A stretch of DNA of 64,000 nucleotides from CAWBRT01 sp963814745 (GCA_963814745.1 CAWFEA010000011.1:1-64000); one strand, 5' to 3'. Shown: positions 29,644-39,589, numbered from the stretch's first letter. Made by a program: numbers and translations. The notes: generated from the sequence alone by a model not told the origin.

Positions 29644-31857
29644 TCAGCTCCGCTTCAGAGCGGCCTTCACCCGATCCGGCGTCATCGGAAGCTGAAACAC
29701 TCTGGCCCCGATGGCGTCATGAATGGCGTTGGCGATCACCGCGCCCATGGTGATGATCGGAGGTTCGCCCATCCCGTCCGGCGGGAACTGGCGATTATCG
29801 ACCAGCACCACCTCCATCTTCGGCATGGTGGAGAAACGCGGAAGTTCGTAACTGTCGAAATTGCGGCTCAGCACCTCTCCATTCTTAAACAACACTTCCT
29901 CGCTCAACGCGTATCCCAAGCCCATCGTGATGCAGCCTTCAACCTGCTGGCGAGCGCCCTCGGGATTGACGACCGTGCCCGGATCCACCGCGCTGACCAC
30001 CCGTTTGACCTGCACCGCACCGGTGTTCTTATCGACCGCCACTTCCGCCATCGTGGCGACATAGGTGCGATAGATCGCGCCGCAGGCAACGCCCACGCCG
30101 CGTCCGCTCGGGGCCGGTTGCGCCTTCCAGCCGAATTGCTTGGCGCAAGCCTCCAGCACGCCCAGCATGCGCTTGTCGCGCAAATGCTGCATGCGGAACT
30201 GGAGCGGGTCGATGCCGGCTTTGCTGGCCATTACATCCATGTGCGATTCGCGGGCAAAAGTTAAGGTGTTGGTGCCGGGCATGCGCCAGGCTCCCACATT
30301 GAAAGGATGAATGTCGGCGTTATTGCCGCGCCGCCATGCGACCTCGGTAATCGGGGCCGCGGTCGTGCGATGGTTAGGAATGTCGTAAAAGGTGACCGAT
30401 CCCCAATCGCCGGAGGCAATCGCTTTCAGATCCCACATCGTCACCTGTCCTGACTTGTTCACTGCCGAGCGGATCTTGATTACCGCGGCCGGGCGGAAGC
30501 GGTCATACATAAAGTCCTCGGCGCGGTCCCAGACCAGCAGCACCGGCTTGCCGACCGCCTTGGCAATGCGCACCGCCTCCACACTGTTCTGCACGTAGTT
30601 CTTGCCGCCAAATCCACCGCCGACGTAAGGAGTAATCACGCGCACGTCCGCCGGCTTGAAGCCCAGCACCTGCGCGACCGTATCTCTCACCCCGAAGGGC
30701 CGCTGGGTGCTCACCCAAAGGGTCGCCTTGCCGCCCTCGATTTTGACCAGCGTGGTGTGCGTCTCCATGTGCGCATGGGCCCCGTAACTGTGCAGATAGC
30801 TCCGCTCGAATACCTCGCCGAGTTTCGCGCCCTCAGCGAGATCCCCACCCTCGTACACTACCTTTTCGGCCACCGGAGTCTTGACAAGATGGTCGAAGAT
30901 AGACTTGTCGTCCAGGGTTGACGGCGAGGGACTGAACTGTGCCTTGATCAACCCCAGCGCCTTTTCCGCCGCATCGGGAGTGCCGGCTACCACGGCCGTC
31001 AGATCGCCGTCTTTCACGATCCTGACGCCAGGCACTTTCTCGGCCGCGCTGGTGTCGATGCCAGCGAGCTTCGCCCCGTGCGCCGGTGGGCGCAGAATGC
31101 GGGCAAAAACCATGCCAGGAAGGGTGAAATCGGCGGCGTATTTGGCTTTTCCGGTAACTTTATCGACGCCGTCCTTGCGCCGGGCGGAGGTTCCGATGAC
31201 CTTGTAACTCGAAATCGCTTTCAGCGGCACTTTCTCCATGTGCCGCTCGATACGTTTGCCCTCGAGCAGTTCGGCGTAGCTGACCTTCTTGCCGGTCGCC
31301 GGATCGGTAATCACGCCCTCTTTCACCTGCAGGCGGGCAACAATCGGTTTGATCTTTTCCAGCGAAACTTCGGCCACGCCCTGCGCGGGCGCGGCAAAGC
31401 GTTCGGCCGCCATCTGCAACAGGACCGCTCGTCCCTCGGCGGCGGCGGCGCGCAGTACGGGCGACAGCAAGCGGTTGGCACCCGACCCGAAAGTACCGAC
31501 GTCCCACGGGCAGAGGTCGGTGTCGCCCATGATCATGTCGATGGCGTCGTAGCTGACATCCAGTTCGTCGGCCACATGCTGCGCCATGGCGGCGTGCAAC
31601 CCTTGTCCCATCTCGATTTTGCCGACCTTGCAGGTTACCCGGCCGTTGGCTCCGATCTGCAGAAAAGAATTAAAGTCCACGCCTTTGGGCATCGGCTGCA
31701 AGGGGTTGGACCCTGGCAGTTCGGGAGCCGGCAGTATGTCAGCGAAAGCCTTTCGCGGATCGAGGCTGAAGAACACCACCAAGCCGCTTCCGAGCTTGAG
31801 GAAATCGCGGCGATTCATGCCGCCATTGGCGATCATGGTCGTCTCTGCTGTTCTCAT
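29644..31857 (-). CDS. Molybdopterin-binding subunit of a xanthine-oxidase-family hydroxylase (isoquinoline 1-oxidoreductase beta-like)
   Basis: 737 residues from ATG 31857, whose A overlaps the TGA of the small-subunit gene. The N-terminus has a twin-arginine signal (NRRDFLKLGSGLVVFFSL), so the complex is exported folded. The molybdopterin domains show VGGGFGGKNYVQNS, AWRMPGTNTLTFARESHMD, VVNPEGARQQVEGCITMGLGYALSEE and the active-site Glu region GMGEPPIITMGAVIANAI. Such enzymes hydroxylate N-heterocycles or oxidise aldehydes with water, passing electrons via 2Fe-2S clusters to a cytochrome. The upstream extension beyond 31857 is in the small-subunit gene and is not native. Confidence 0.88.
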   Translation of the reverse strand: MRTAETTMIANGGMNRRDFLKLGSGLVVFFSLDPRKAFADILPAPELPGSNPLQPMPKGVDFNSFLQIGANGRVTCKVGKIEMGQGLHAAMAQHVADELDVSYDAIDMIMGDTDLCPWDVGTFGSGANRLLSPVLRAAAAEGRAVLLQMAAERFAAPAQGVAEVSLEKIKPIVARLQVKEGVITDPATGKKVSYAELLEGKRIERHMEKVPLKAISSYKVIGTSARRKDGVDKVTGKAKYAADFTLPGMVFARILRPPAHGAKLAGIDTSAAEKVPGVRIVKDGDLTAVVAGTPDAAEKALGLIKAQFSPSPSTLDDKSIFDHLVKTPVAEKVVYEGGDLAEGAKLGEVFERSYLHSYGAHAHMETHTTLVKIEGGKATLWVSTQRPFGVRDTVAQVLGFKPADVRVITPYVGGGFGGKNYVQNSVEAVRIAKAVGKPVLLVWDRAEDFMYDRFRPAAVIKIRSAVNKSGQVTMWDLKAIASGDWGSVTFYDIPNHRTTAAPITEVAWRRGNNADIHPFNVGAWRMPGTNTLTFARESHMDVMASKAGIDPLQFRMQHLRDKRMLGVLEACAKQFGWKAQPAPSGRGVGVACGAIYRTYVATMAEVAVDKNTGAVQVKRVVSAVDPGTVVNPEGARQQVEGCITMGLGYALSEEVLFKNGEVLSRNFDSYELPRFSTMPKMEVVLVDNRQFPPDGMGEPPIITMGAVIANAIHDAIGARVFQLPMTPDRVKAALKRS

Positions 31858-32333
31858 CACGCCCTTCCTTTCATGGCCACGGCCGCATCCTGAATGGCCT
31901 CGACGATCCGAACCTGCGCCCCGCAGCGGCACAAGTTGCCGTCCATATAGCTGACGATGTCAGCCTCCGAGGGTCGCGGCGTCTTCTTTAGCAGCGCGTA
32001 GGCGCTCATAATCATGCCCGGGGTGCAATAGCCGCACTGAAAGGCGTTGTGGTTGACAAAGGCTTGCTGGATCGGATGCAGGTGACCGTCTTTGCCAAGT
32101 CCTTCGATGGTGATGACTTTTTTCCCCGCGATTTCCTTGACGGGCAGCGAACAGGATCTGACCGCCTGGTTGTCGACGATGACGGTGCAGGCGCCGCAAA
32201 AGCCGGTCCCACAGCCGAACTTGGCGCCCGTCAGGGCAAGGTCATAGCGCAAAACCCAGAGCAGCATGCGCTCGTCGTCAACCTTGATTTTTGTCGGCTT
32301 GCCATTGAGAGTGAATGCAATCGATCGTTCCAT
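31857..32333 (-). CDS. 2Fe-2S subunit of the molybdenum hydroxylase (IorA/CoxS-like)
   Basis: 158 residues. The plant-type ferredoxin domain is KFGCGTGFCGACTVIVDNQAVRSC. The C-terminal helical 2Fe-2S domain is FQCGYCTPGMIMSAYALL...GNLCRCGAQ. All eight cluster cysteines are present. It overlaps the large-subunit start by TGATG, giving tight coupling. There is no separate FAD subunit, as in isoquinoline-type two-subunit enzymes. Confidence 0.92.
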   Translation of the reverse strand: MERSIAFTLNGKPTKIKVDDERMLLWVLRYDLALTGAKFGCGTGFCGACTVIVDNQAVRSCSLPVKEIAGKKVITIEGLGKDGHLHPIQQAFVNHNAFQCGYCTPGMIMSAYALLKKTPRPSEADIVSYMDGNLCRCGAQVRIVEAIQDAAVAMKGRA

Positions 32334-32873
32334 GGAAAGTTCCTTTGAGCCAGCACTGGAGCGGCTTTCGAGCGGCCGTCGCCCACAAGTGGCTTGGCGA
32401 ATTACACCCTGGTTTCGAACTCATCCCGTTCAAACAAGGACAGTTTTCACCGTTTATGATTTGGGCCGGAGTATCTGCTTGTACGCAACCGCTGTCAAGC
32501 AGAATTTACGGCTTCACCGGCGGCCGGAAGGCGAAGCGGAAGTTTATGAGAATAAAGGCCCAGCGCGGGAAATCAGGCGGCACAGACGGCATCTTTGGGT
32601 GAGTCGGCGGCGGTTGATTCGTGGACCACGAAATGCACGTTTTTTGACGTTCTTGTACACCTAAAATCGACTAAGTTATGTCCGATAATGCGCAGTCATG
32701 TCCGATAATGCGCAAACACGGGTTGCAGCGTCCGATAATGCGCAGACTGGGCTGCGGGCCGGGTAGCGCGGCACGAATGGGCTGGACAAGGACTGCTTCG
32801 CGATTCGGCAGGCGGGCGTCTGACGCCGGAAGGCGAGAGGCGCGGAAGCGTTTACCTCGTCTATACTCGGCTC
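32334..32873. other. Gene-free region containing IS21-like end repeats
   Basis: No credible gene is seen. The part nearest 32333 is the promoter region of the leftward hydroxylase operon. The triple repeat at 32679-32744 is the only notable structure. Confidence 0.5.
32679..32744. repeat. Three copies of TCCGATAATGCGCA
   Basis: Copies lie at 32679-32694 and 32699-32714 (TGTCCGATAATGCGCA) and at 32731-32744 (TCCGATAATGCGCA). Multiple short transposase-binding repeats starting TGT are characteristic of IS21-family ends. No istA/istB is nearby, so this may be a solo end left by an excised or deleted element. Confidence 0.6.
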
Positions 32874-33266
32874 ATGCTCGATGATCCGCTGGCTAAGTCG
32901 CCGTTTTCACAGCTCCTCGGCTTGAAGCTGGTTGAGTGGTCTCCAGGGAGAGCGTTGCTTTCGCTCGAAATTACCGATCCGTTGAGAAACCGGCGCGGCG
33001 ATGCACATGGAGGCGCAACCGCGACGCTGCTGGACGCGGCGCTCGGAATCGCCTGCCGGAGCCACGAGGACGATTGGAAGACCGAGGGCACGGTCACCCT
33101 GAATGTGCAGTTCATTGAACCGGGGCGAGGACTCTTGCGGGCCGAAGGCCGATTGCTGAGAGCGGGAAGAACCGTCGCCTTTGCCGAGGGTGAGGTGCGG
33201 GATCAGCGCGGAGCAATCGTGGCGAAGGCCACGGCAACCTTCAAGGTGGAACGCCGGCGGAAGTAG
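32874..33266 (+). CDS. PaaI-like hotdog-fold thioesterase
   Basis: 130 residues. The 4HBT/PaaI signature is RNRRGDAHGGATATLLDAALGIA (HGG plus the following helix), then VTLNVQFIEPGRG and AEGEVRDQRGAIVAKATATFKV. It hydrolyses acyl- or aryl-CoA thioesters; the particular substrate is unknown. It stands alone, with no operon partner. Confidence 0.87.
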   Translation: MLDDPLAKSPFSQLLGLKLVEWSPGRALLSLEITDPLRNRRGDAHGGATATLLDAALGIACRSHEDDWKTEGTVTLNVQFIEPGRGLLRAEGRLLRAGRTVAFAEGEVRDQRGAIVAKATATFKVERRRK

Positions 33267-33350
33267 CGGCCTGTGAGACTGCGGAAAAAGTCCTTCCCAT
33301 GTTCCCTCAGCAGCCTGCTACAGAAGCAACTCGAACCGTTCTTCCCTGCT

Positions 33351-34599
33351 CTACATCAACTGCTCCACCACCACGTAGGCGTTAAATTGGCCGCCGGTCA
33401 GCGGATTGCCCGTGCCGTAGCTCTGGCCGTAGGCGGTAATCGCCGTGCCGCCCTGCACCCACATCGGCGTCACCGCCGAAGAGGCGCACGGCGTCACCAG
33501 GTTGCAGTTCGCCGTCGCCAGCGCCGTCGTCGAGACCCCGTCGTTCCACTGCAGCGTGATCGCTTCGCCCGTGCACGGCGCCGAGCCGCACGTTCCCATT
33601 CCATTCGTCGGCACGTTCATGTACACCGTCACCCGATAGAACCCGCTGGCCGTCGTGGCCGGCACGGTATAGATCGTGTGCGGGTTGTCCAGCCCGTAGT
33701 TGTCCGTGAACTGCATCTGCGCCACAATCACCGCAACGGCGGTGGTCGCGCCGGATGCGATCGTGCCGCACACCACCGCCCCGCTGGCGCTCACCCCCGT
33801 CATCGGCGAACCCGTTGGGCACGTCCCCGTCACCAAAGGCTGAATTATCGCCTTATTCACGGCCACCGTCGGCGCCGCCGCCGTGCCGCCCACCGTCACC
33901 GAACCGTCCGGCGAGCCTCAGCGCCACCCCCGCTACCGCCGCCGTCGATTGTTTGGTGCCGTCCTGGAACGTCACGCCGCCGCCGCTGCCCGCCGTCAGC
34001 TTGACGTTGCCGTTCACCTCCAGCGTCACCGGCGCGGGCAACGGACTCGGCGGCGTCCCGCCCGGATTCGAAGTCCCGATGCCGAGGTTGCCGGCGTTGT
34101 CGAGGCGCATCCGCTCCGACTGCGCGGCCGCGCCCAGCGCCGTGGTATTGAACTGCATGTAGGTGCTCTGCGCCGTCGTCAACCAGGTTTCGTTGGCGTG
34201 TATGATCAGCGCCCCGCGACCGCCGGAAAACCCTCCCGTGCTGCCTGACACCGGACCCGTCCAGCCTCTGCCGGTGAAGCCGCCGATGATGTCGCCCGCC
34301 TGCACCACCGCCGGAGACCCCGGCGTGCCCCGCGCCGCCCGGGTGGCAAACATCACCGCGTTCAGGGTGTTGCTGTAGACATCCACAAACCCCGCCGAAG
34401 TGCTCGTCGAGACCACGTGCAAGGTCGCCGCCGGGGTGGTCGTGCCAATGCCGATATCGCTGCCCGACTGAAAAATTGCCGAGTTCGCCACCGCACCGGA
34501 TGAATTGGTAAACTCCGGCACATAGCCCGCCGTCGTTTGCGCCACGCCCGAGGCCGTCATCAGCACCACCACCGCGATCAATGCCAGAAGCTTTTTCAT
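33351..34599 (-). CDS. Secreted surface/fibre-like protein, one frameshift
   Basis: Two open segments join near 33905 into about 415 residues. The start at ATG 34599 gives a signal peptide (MKKLLALIAVVVLMTASGVA) with AAGGAAG upstream. The body is low in charge and rich in Gly/Ser/Thr/Ala, with IGIGTTTPAATLHV, LDNAGNLGIGTSNPGG and LEVNGNVKLTAGSGGGVTFQDGTKQ. These repeats are familiar from bacterial and phage-tail-like fibre proteins. The C-terminal part (FTDNYGLDNPHTIYTVPATTASGFYRVTVYMNVP) looks like a beta-sandwich. Likely extracellular; function unknown. Confidence 0.7.
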
Positions 34600-34732
34600 G
34601 TCGTTGTCTTCCTTTGCGAAATCTTCTTCCTCTACCGAATCACTTCTACTGGACTCACTTGGCTGAACATTACCTTTAGAGAATTGCCAAACCATTTATC
34701 TGCTTCGCTGGTAATCATCCCGCAGGTGCCGC

Positions 34733-37700
34733 TCATTGCACTTCAAACGGCGTTGACGTGCCTGCCGCATTGTTGACCGTAACCGGCGCCGCAGGCGCGG
34801 CAAATTCAGCCGACGTAATCACGGCCGAGATTTGCCACGGGCTCACATAATTTGTCGTTAAGCTCGTTCCGTTCCATTGCACAACTGAGCCGGAAACAAA
34901 GTTCGTGCCCGTCAAGGTCATTACGTGGTTGCCACTGCCATCGGCCGCATCCACGACGGTTACGGTCTTCACTTTCGCCACCGGCGTGGCGCTCATCACC
35001 GCCAGCGGCTGCGCCGGCGAGGTGCCTGGATTCGGTGCGGGGTTGGCAACCGTTACCAGACTGGTCGATTCGTTCGCAATATCCTGCGCCAGGATCGCGG
35101 CCGTCAACTGCGTACTGCTGACGTAAGTTGTGGCGCGCACCGCACCGTTCCACAGCACCACCAAGTTGGTGGCGAAATTCGCGCCGTTCACCGTAAGCGT
35201 AAAGCCCGCCCCGCCCGCCGTCGCAGTACTCGGAGATAGCCCAAGCAATAGAGGCACCGTCGCCTGTACAGTGTTGTAAATCTCCAGCACTCCGCCAACA
35301 AAGGTAAACGTGTAGTTAGCTGCCGTTAAACTCTCGCTCGAGAACGTAATTGGGTACGTCCCGACCTGGGAACTTGTGGCCGCCGTCGTCGCCAGCGTAG
35401 CTGAACCCGACACCACCGCGCTGGTGTCGCCATTCACGAAGCCGGTGATCGTGCAGCTCACGAAGGTCGGAGAAGTGCAGCTAAGCGCCGGATTCGAGGC
35501 TCCAACCGCCCGCGCCGCGCTGTTCGCCACTACCGTCAGCGGAGCCGGTTTGACGACGACGTTCTGCGTCGCCTGCGGTGCCGCACCGTAGTTGGCATTG
35601 CCCGCCTGATTCGCGGCGACCACCACCGTTCCCACGCCGGTAATCGTCAAGGTGCAGGAGTTCGCATTCGTTTCGACGCAAACGTTGCCGTTCACCGATC
35701 CCGGCCCGGAGAGAACGCTGAAGCTCACCGGAAGCCCTGAATCAGCCGTCGCACTCAGCGTGATTGGCGCTATGCCGTAGGTCACCGACGACGGCGGCGT
35801 AAAGTCAATGTACTGAAAAGCAAGCCCCGAATATCCGTCAAGTGTCACAGTCTGTGGGGCGTCAAATGCCCCATCCGTCAGCCTAAGAGTTCCGGTGTAG
35901 GCAGATGTCTGCGCTGGAGGCGCAAGAAACTGCAAGGCAAAATTGCAGGAGCCTCCGATGGCGAGGCTGGTAACGCTGGCGCCGGCGCAATCCGGGCTTG
36001 TGGCAGCTACATCCGAGAAAGTGCCGCTTGGGGTGCCGTTATTCTGCGTGACGCTAATCCCGCCCCACGACATGGGAAGATTGCCGTTATTGTAAAAGGG
36101 CGTTTGAAAGGAAGATGTCTTCCCCACCGTACCTGAGATGCTAAACGAACTGATCCCGCCATACTGAAGCTCGCAAACTAAGCTGCTGGAGGAACTAGTA
36201 CTCAAGAACAAGATATTCCCACGCGAATCGCTCACCAGCGGGCCTAACGGGCCCAGCATAACGTAAGTAGGAAAGGCAGCGCCCGTAACGCAGCCGCTGC
36301 CGGGGCTTGAGGGAATGCCGGCAACCACGGAAACGTTGTTATTCAAGTCGACGCGCACCACATCCGAGGCACCCGCATCAGCGATGTAAACCAGTTCTGC
36401 GTCATCAGTCGCCACGCCTACCGGGTTCACCAGTGTGGCCGGCAAAGTCGTGATGTACCCGAAGGTGTCAACCTTGCGCACCTTGCTTCCGCCGCTGGGG
36501 CCGAGCGCAATGTAAAGATCACCCGAGAGATCCTTCGTGATCGCGGCGATTCCCGCCAGTTGCGCCTGGGTAGCTGGAATTCCATCGGCTGTGCTGGTGC
36601 CGCCTCCGGCCACGGTGGAGATGATTCCGCTTTGGCTCTGAATCATGCGCACCCGGGAGTCTTCGGCGAAGTAAATGTTGCCGTAAACATCATAGGTCAT
36701 ATGCTTCGGGTATGCGGTCGTTGCGTTCCACGCAGAGCCGCCGTCGCCGGCCGAGACGCATGTGCCGTTTCCCACGATCGTTTGGATCGTGCCGTTGCTC
36801 CATTGGATTGTGCCGGTGCTTGATAGACCGCCGAACGAGATTTCACGAATACGACAGTTGTTGGTGTCGGCTATGGAGAGGTTGCCGGCAGGGTCCTCTG
36901 CCATACCGCTTGGGTTATTCAGCTCGGCATTGATGGCCAAGCCGTCGTCCCCGCCATATCCCGCCACGCCGGTGCCTGCTATTTGCTGATACTGCGGGGT
37001 TAGGCCGGAGTTATACATCCAGACAGTATTGTTGCCCCCGGTGGTCACAAAGAAATTGCCCCCGCTATCATAGGCAGCGCCGGTCAAAGACGTGCCATTG
37101 TTTGATCCGCCAAGTCCTCCCCCCGAGCTGAAATTCGCAAAGGTCGTCACGTCCAACGGTGTGCCAAGTGAGGGCGCCAGCGCGTAGCCAACTAACCCCC
37201 AGCTTGTTGTCTGCGTTCCCGATCCGGTGTTGTAAGTCATCACTAGCGGGGCCCGGCGAAATCCGGGCCGGCCAGGTTTAAAGGTGATCGGAATCAGGCA
37301 CGTCGTACCAGCAGGTATTGGGGAACTCCCACCGATACTGCACCCCGTACCGGTGATCGATCCCACGCTTAGCCCTACGCTGGAGGTTTGAAACACGCTA
37401 GGAATGGAGATGGACTGTATGGTCATCGGCTGCTGAATCGTCAGCATCGCCGTGTACGTCGATGAAGTAGGGCTGAGTGCGCCGGGAGCAGTACCGACAT
37501 AAACCGCTCCGCTGTCCATGTAGCTGCCCAGCTCAACCACAACCCTGTTGACGACATCAACTCCGACTCCCCCCTGCGGAATCGAGCCCACGCCATAGAC
37601 GGTCAGTGGCGTTCCTGACGGCGTTTGCAGAGGCAGCACGTTGCTCATCTGGCCGTTTTCAATCTGGCGAACCATGTTGTTGCCAGTATCGACGACAATG

Positions 37701-38722
37701 AGCTGAGACGCTGGAACCCCTTGACCGCTGTCAATCTGTATGAAGATTCCGGTGGGATTTGACAACGGCGAGCCAACCGCCGTTACGTTGTTGCCGGCAT
37801 TACCAGCCTGTGGCACGCCTCCGATCACCAGCCCCGCGACCAACACCATGTTGCCGCTGGTGTTGATCTCGCGAATCAGATTGTTGCCGCTATCGGCGAT
37901 ATACAGGTTTCCGCTGTTATCGAGGGCTAGGCCTAATGGGAGATTGAGCTGCGCCCGTTTTGCCGATCCGCCGTCTCCGCCGTAACCTGCCGTGCCTGTA
38001 CCGGCAATCTGCGTAATGCCTGCAGGGGTAATCTCGTAAATGCTGGAACTAATATCGCTGTAGTAAATCAGGTTGGCTGGCGCACCGCCCGCAGAATTGC
38101 CCGCCGCCATGGCTAGAGGAGTACTGATTGTAACCGCTATCGGGCTGCCGCTCCACGGGCTGCCGCACCCAGTCCCGCCGCTGCCGTTGCGGCCCGCAAT
38201 CGTGCAAACCATGTTTGTCTCGGGGTTGAACATGCGAATGGCGCCATTGCCGGAATCGGCAATATCGATATTGCCCACACCATCGCTAGCCAGGGCGGTT
38301 ATGCCGGAGAACATGGCGCTATTGGCGGCGCCGTCGGCGTATCCCGGCGTGGCGTTTGCGCTCGCGCCCGCAACCGTGATGATCGTTCGCATGGCGCCGC
38401 GGACCCGCAATAGAGCGTTGCCATTGCCGATATAGACGCGTCCTGAAGGATCCGTAGCGATGCTGGGGATAGTAACGTTGCCGCTCCCGACCGCTACGGT
38501 GGCAAACGGAGTTATGGCAACGTTTTGTGCCGGGACGTCCGCCGAATTAGACGCAAGGGTAGGAATGGTCGCGCATTGCGCACCCGCGCAGCCGCCCGCC
38601 GCCGTCTTGCTGATACTCATGTTATAGGCATCGTTTCCAAAGGCGCTGGGAACCAGCCAAACCGCGAAACTGAGGGTCAGAGTAAGAGTTCTCCTCAAAC
38701 GGCTGGAGTTCAGCAAGGCCAT
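34733..38722 (-). CDS. Giant secreted NHL-repeat / MBG / IPT-domain protein
   Basis: 1329 residues from ATG 38722, which has AGGAGA upstream and starts a signal peptide (LTLTLSFAVWLVPSAFG). The first two thirds contain repeated NHL beta-propeller blades with patterns such as GLALDNSGNLYIADSGNNLIREI, GTGTAGYGGDGG and AEDPAGNLSIADTNNCRIREI. Then come choice-of-anchor/HYDIN-like Ig domains, an MBG-like repeat (VTYGIAPITLSATADSGLPVSFSV, APLTVVANSAARAVGASNPALSC) and two C-terminal IPT-type domains (FTLTVNGANFATNLVVLWNGA; MTLTGTNFVSGSVVQWNGT). Proteins of this architecture are expanded in Acidobacteriota and are presumed surface-binding. No sorting signal is visible at the end (TPFEVQ). Confidence 0.87.
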   Translation of the reverse strand: MALLNSSRLRRTLTLTLSFAVWLVPSAFGNDAYNMSISKTAAGGCAGAQCATIPTLASNSADVPAQNVAITPFATVAVGSGNVTIPSIATDPSGRVYIGNGNALLRVRGAMRTIITVAGASANATPGYADGAANSAMFSGITALASDGVGNIDIADSGNGAIRMFNPETNMVCTIAGRNGSGGTGCGSPWSGSPIAVTISTPLAMAAGNSAGGAPANLIYYSDISSSIYEITPAGITQIAGTGTAGYGGDGGSAKRAQLNLPLGLALDNSGNLYIADSGNNLIREINTSGNMVLVAGLVIGGVPQAGNAGNNVTAVGSPLSNPTGIFIQIDSGQGVPASQLIVVDTGNNMVRQIENGQMSNVLPLQTPSGTPLTVYGVGSIPQGGVGVDVVNRVVVELGSYMDSGAVYVGTAPGALSPTSSTYTAMLTIQQPMTIQSISIPSVFQTSSVGLSVGSITGTGCSIGGSSPIPAGTTCLIPITFKPGRPGFRRAPLVMTYNTGSGTQTTSWGLVGYALAPSLGTPLDVTTFANFSSGGGLGGSNNGTSLTGAAYDSGGNFFVTTGGNNTVWMYNSGLTPQYQQIAGTGVAGYGGDDGLAINAELNNPSGMAEDPAGNLSIADTNNCRIREISFGGLSSTGTIQWSNGTIQTIVGNGTCVSAGDGGSAWNATTAYPKHMTYDVYGNIYFAEDSRVRMIQSQSGIISTVAGGGTSTADGIPATQAQLAGIAAITKDLSGDLYIALGPSGGSKVRKVDTFGYITTLPATLVNPVGVATDDAELVYIADAGASDVVRVDLNNNVSVVAGIPSSPGSGCVTGAAFPTYVMLGPLGPLVSDSRGNILFLSTSSSSSLVCELQYGGISSFSISGTVGKTSSFQTPFYNNGNLPMSWGGISVTQNNGTPSGTFSDVAATSPDCAGASVTSLAIGGSCNFALQFLAPPAQTSAYTGTLRLTDGAFDAPQTVTLDGYSGLAFQYIDFTPPSSVTYGIAPITLSATADSGLPVSFSVLSGPGSVNGNVCVETNANSCTLTITGVGTVVVAANQAGNANYGAAPQATQNVVVKPAPLTVVANSAARAVGASNPALSCTSPTFVSCTITGFVNGDTSAVVSGSATLATTAATSSQVGTYPITFSSESLTAANYTFTFVGGVLEIYNTVQATVPLLLGLSPSTATAGGAGFTLTVNGANFATNLVVLWNGAVRATTYVSSTQLTAAILAQDIANESTSLVTVANPAPNPGTSPAQPLAVMSATPVAKVKTVTVVDAADGSGNHVMTLTGTNFVSGSVVQWNGTSLTTNYVSPWQISAVITSAEFAAPAAPVTVNNAAGTSTPFEVQ

Positions 38723-38951
38723 GGCATTCTCCTGCGATTCGTGAGGTATAAACGGGGCACTACCATCCCCTGCTTGATATCGCACCGGACAGCCGGGAAC
38801 AGCAGCTCTGAATTCAGCGGCAGCATCAGACGGAAATGCGTGCCTGTGGCCTGGAGCCCTGGGAAACCGTGAATCCTAAATCTTAAAAATAGAAAATACG
38901 AATAGGTACTATTAGGCGGGAACTCTGGATGGTTGTCAAGCCAAACTTTGA

Positions 38952-39218
38952 TCAAGAGTTCGGCTGACCGCCAAGGCTCTTGGCGATCTCATTCTCCTTA
39001 ACGATGCCGAAATCCCACGCGGCTTCTCGCATCACTTTGGTAGCATCGATTCCGGGATATTGCTGCTGCAACTTCTTCCATATGCAGTAATAGATGATGG
39101 CCCGATCCTTGATGGCAGCTTTGATCGCAACCCTGTACTGCTCAGCGGTCATGTCCTTCTCTAAGCCTAAGCTGCTGACAAATTCGGTTATCTGTTGTTT
39201 CTCCGCCGCATCACTCAT
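38952..39218 (-). CDS. Small protein resembling the start of L-2-amino-thiazoline-4-carboxylate hydrolase-type proteins
   Basis: 88 residues: MSDAAEKQQITEFVSSLGLEK, then IKDRAIIYYCIWKKLQQQYPGIDATKVMREAAWDFGIVKENEIA. The helix pattern resembles the N-terminal region of ATC-hydrolase-like proteins, but the catalytic part is absent, so this assignment is weak. It is next to a gutted amidohydrolase, hinting that both are remnants of one catabolic locus. It could instead be a genuine small protein. Confidence 0.5.
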   Translation of the reverse strand: MSDAAEKQQITEFVSSLGLEKDMTAEQYRVAIKAAIKDRAIIYYCIWKKLQQQYPGIDATKVMREAAWDFGIVKENEIAKSLGGQPNS

Positions 39219-39233
39219 AATATATTCTCCCTC

Positions 39234-39589
39234 TTACGCTGAAGCTCCAACCGTGAACTTGTTGTTTGTGCTTGCCTCTTGTGAGTACGCAACCCAGCCG
39301 TCCTGGATGACACAATATACGTCGCCTAGTTTTTCGAGGTTGGCGAGCGGGCTCGAATTGAGCAGCACAATATCCGCGAGCTTTCAGGAGAAGAATTTCG
39401 AACTCCTTGGCGCCGCAATCTCTGACCGTTGTAATTCCTTTGCGAAGCATCTTCTGGACGTTCTCGATAGCCTGCATCAGCACCTGGAGTGGAGTTGACG
39501 CGGCCATGGCGTTCATCGGGTGCGCTCCAGCACTCATGCCAAGGTGCGTTCTGCCGGGGTTGCCATTGTTACATTCAACCTTTTCTTGA
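39234..39589 (-). pseudogene. Amidohydrolase remnant with the catalytic core deleted
   Basis: The upstream part reads THLGMSAGAHPMNAMAASTPLQVLMQAIENVQ and GITTVRDCGAKEFEILLLKA, the early part of imidazolonepropionase-like metal-dependent amidohydrolases. Within a few codons, in another frame, it reads ADIVLLNSSPLANLEKLGDVYCVIQDGWVAY to a stop at 39234, which is the family's C-terminal end. About 250-300 residues between them, including most metal ligands, are gone. This is a deletion joint, not a sequencing slip. Confidence 0.75.

Noticed and set aside
32679..32744. Short CRISPR-like array
   Set aside because: Only three repeats of 14-16 nt with spacers of 4 and 16 nt, too short and irregular; no cas genes anywhere in the window.
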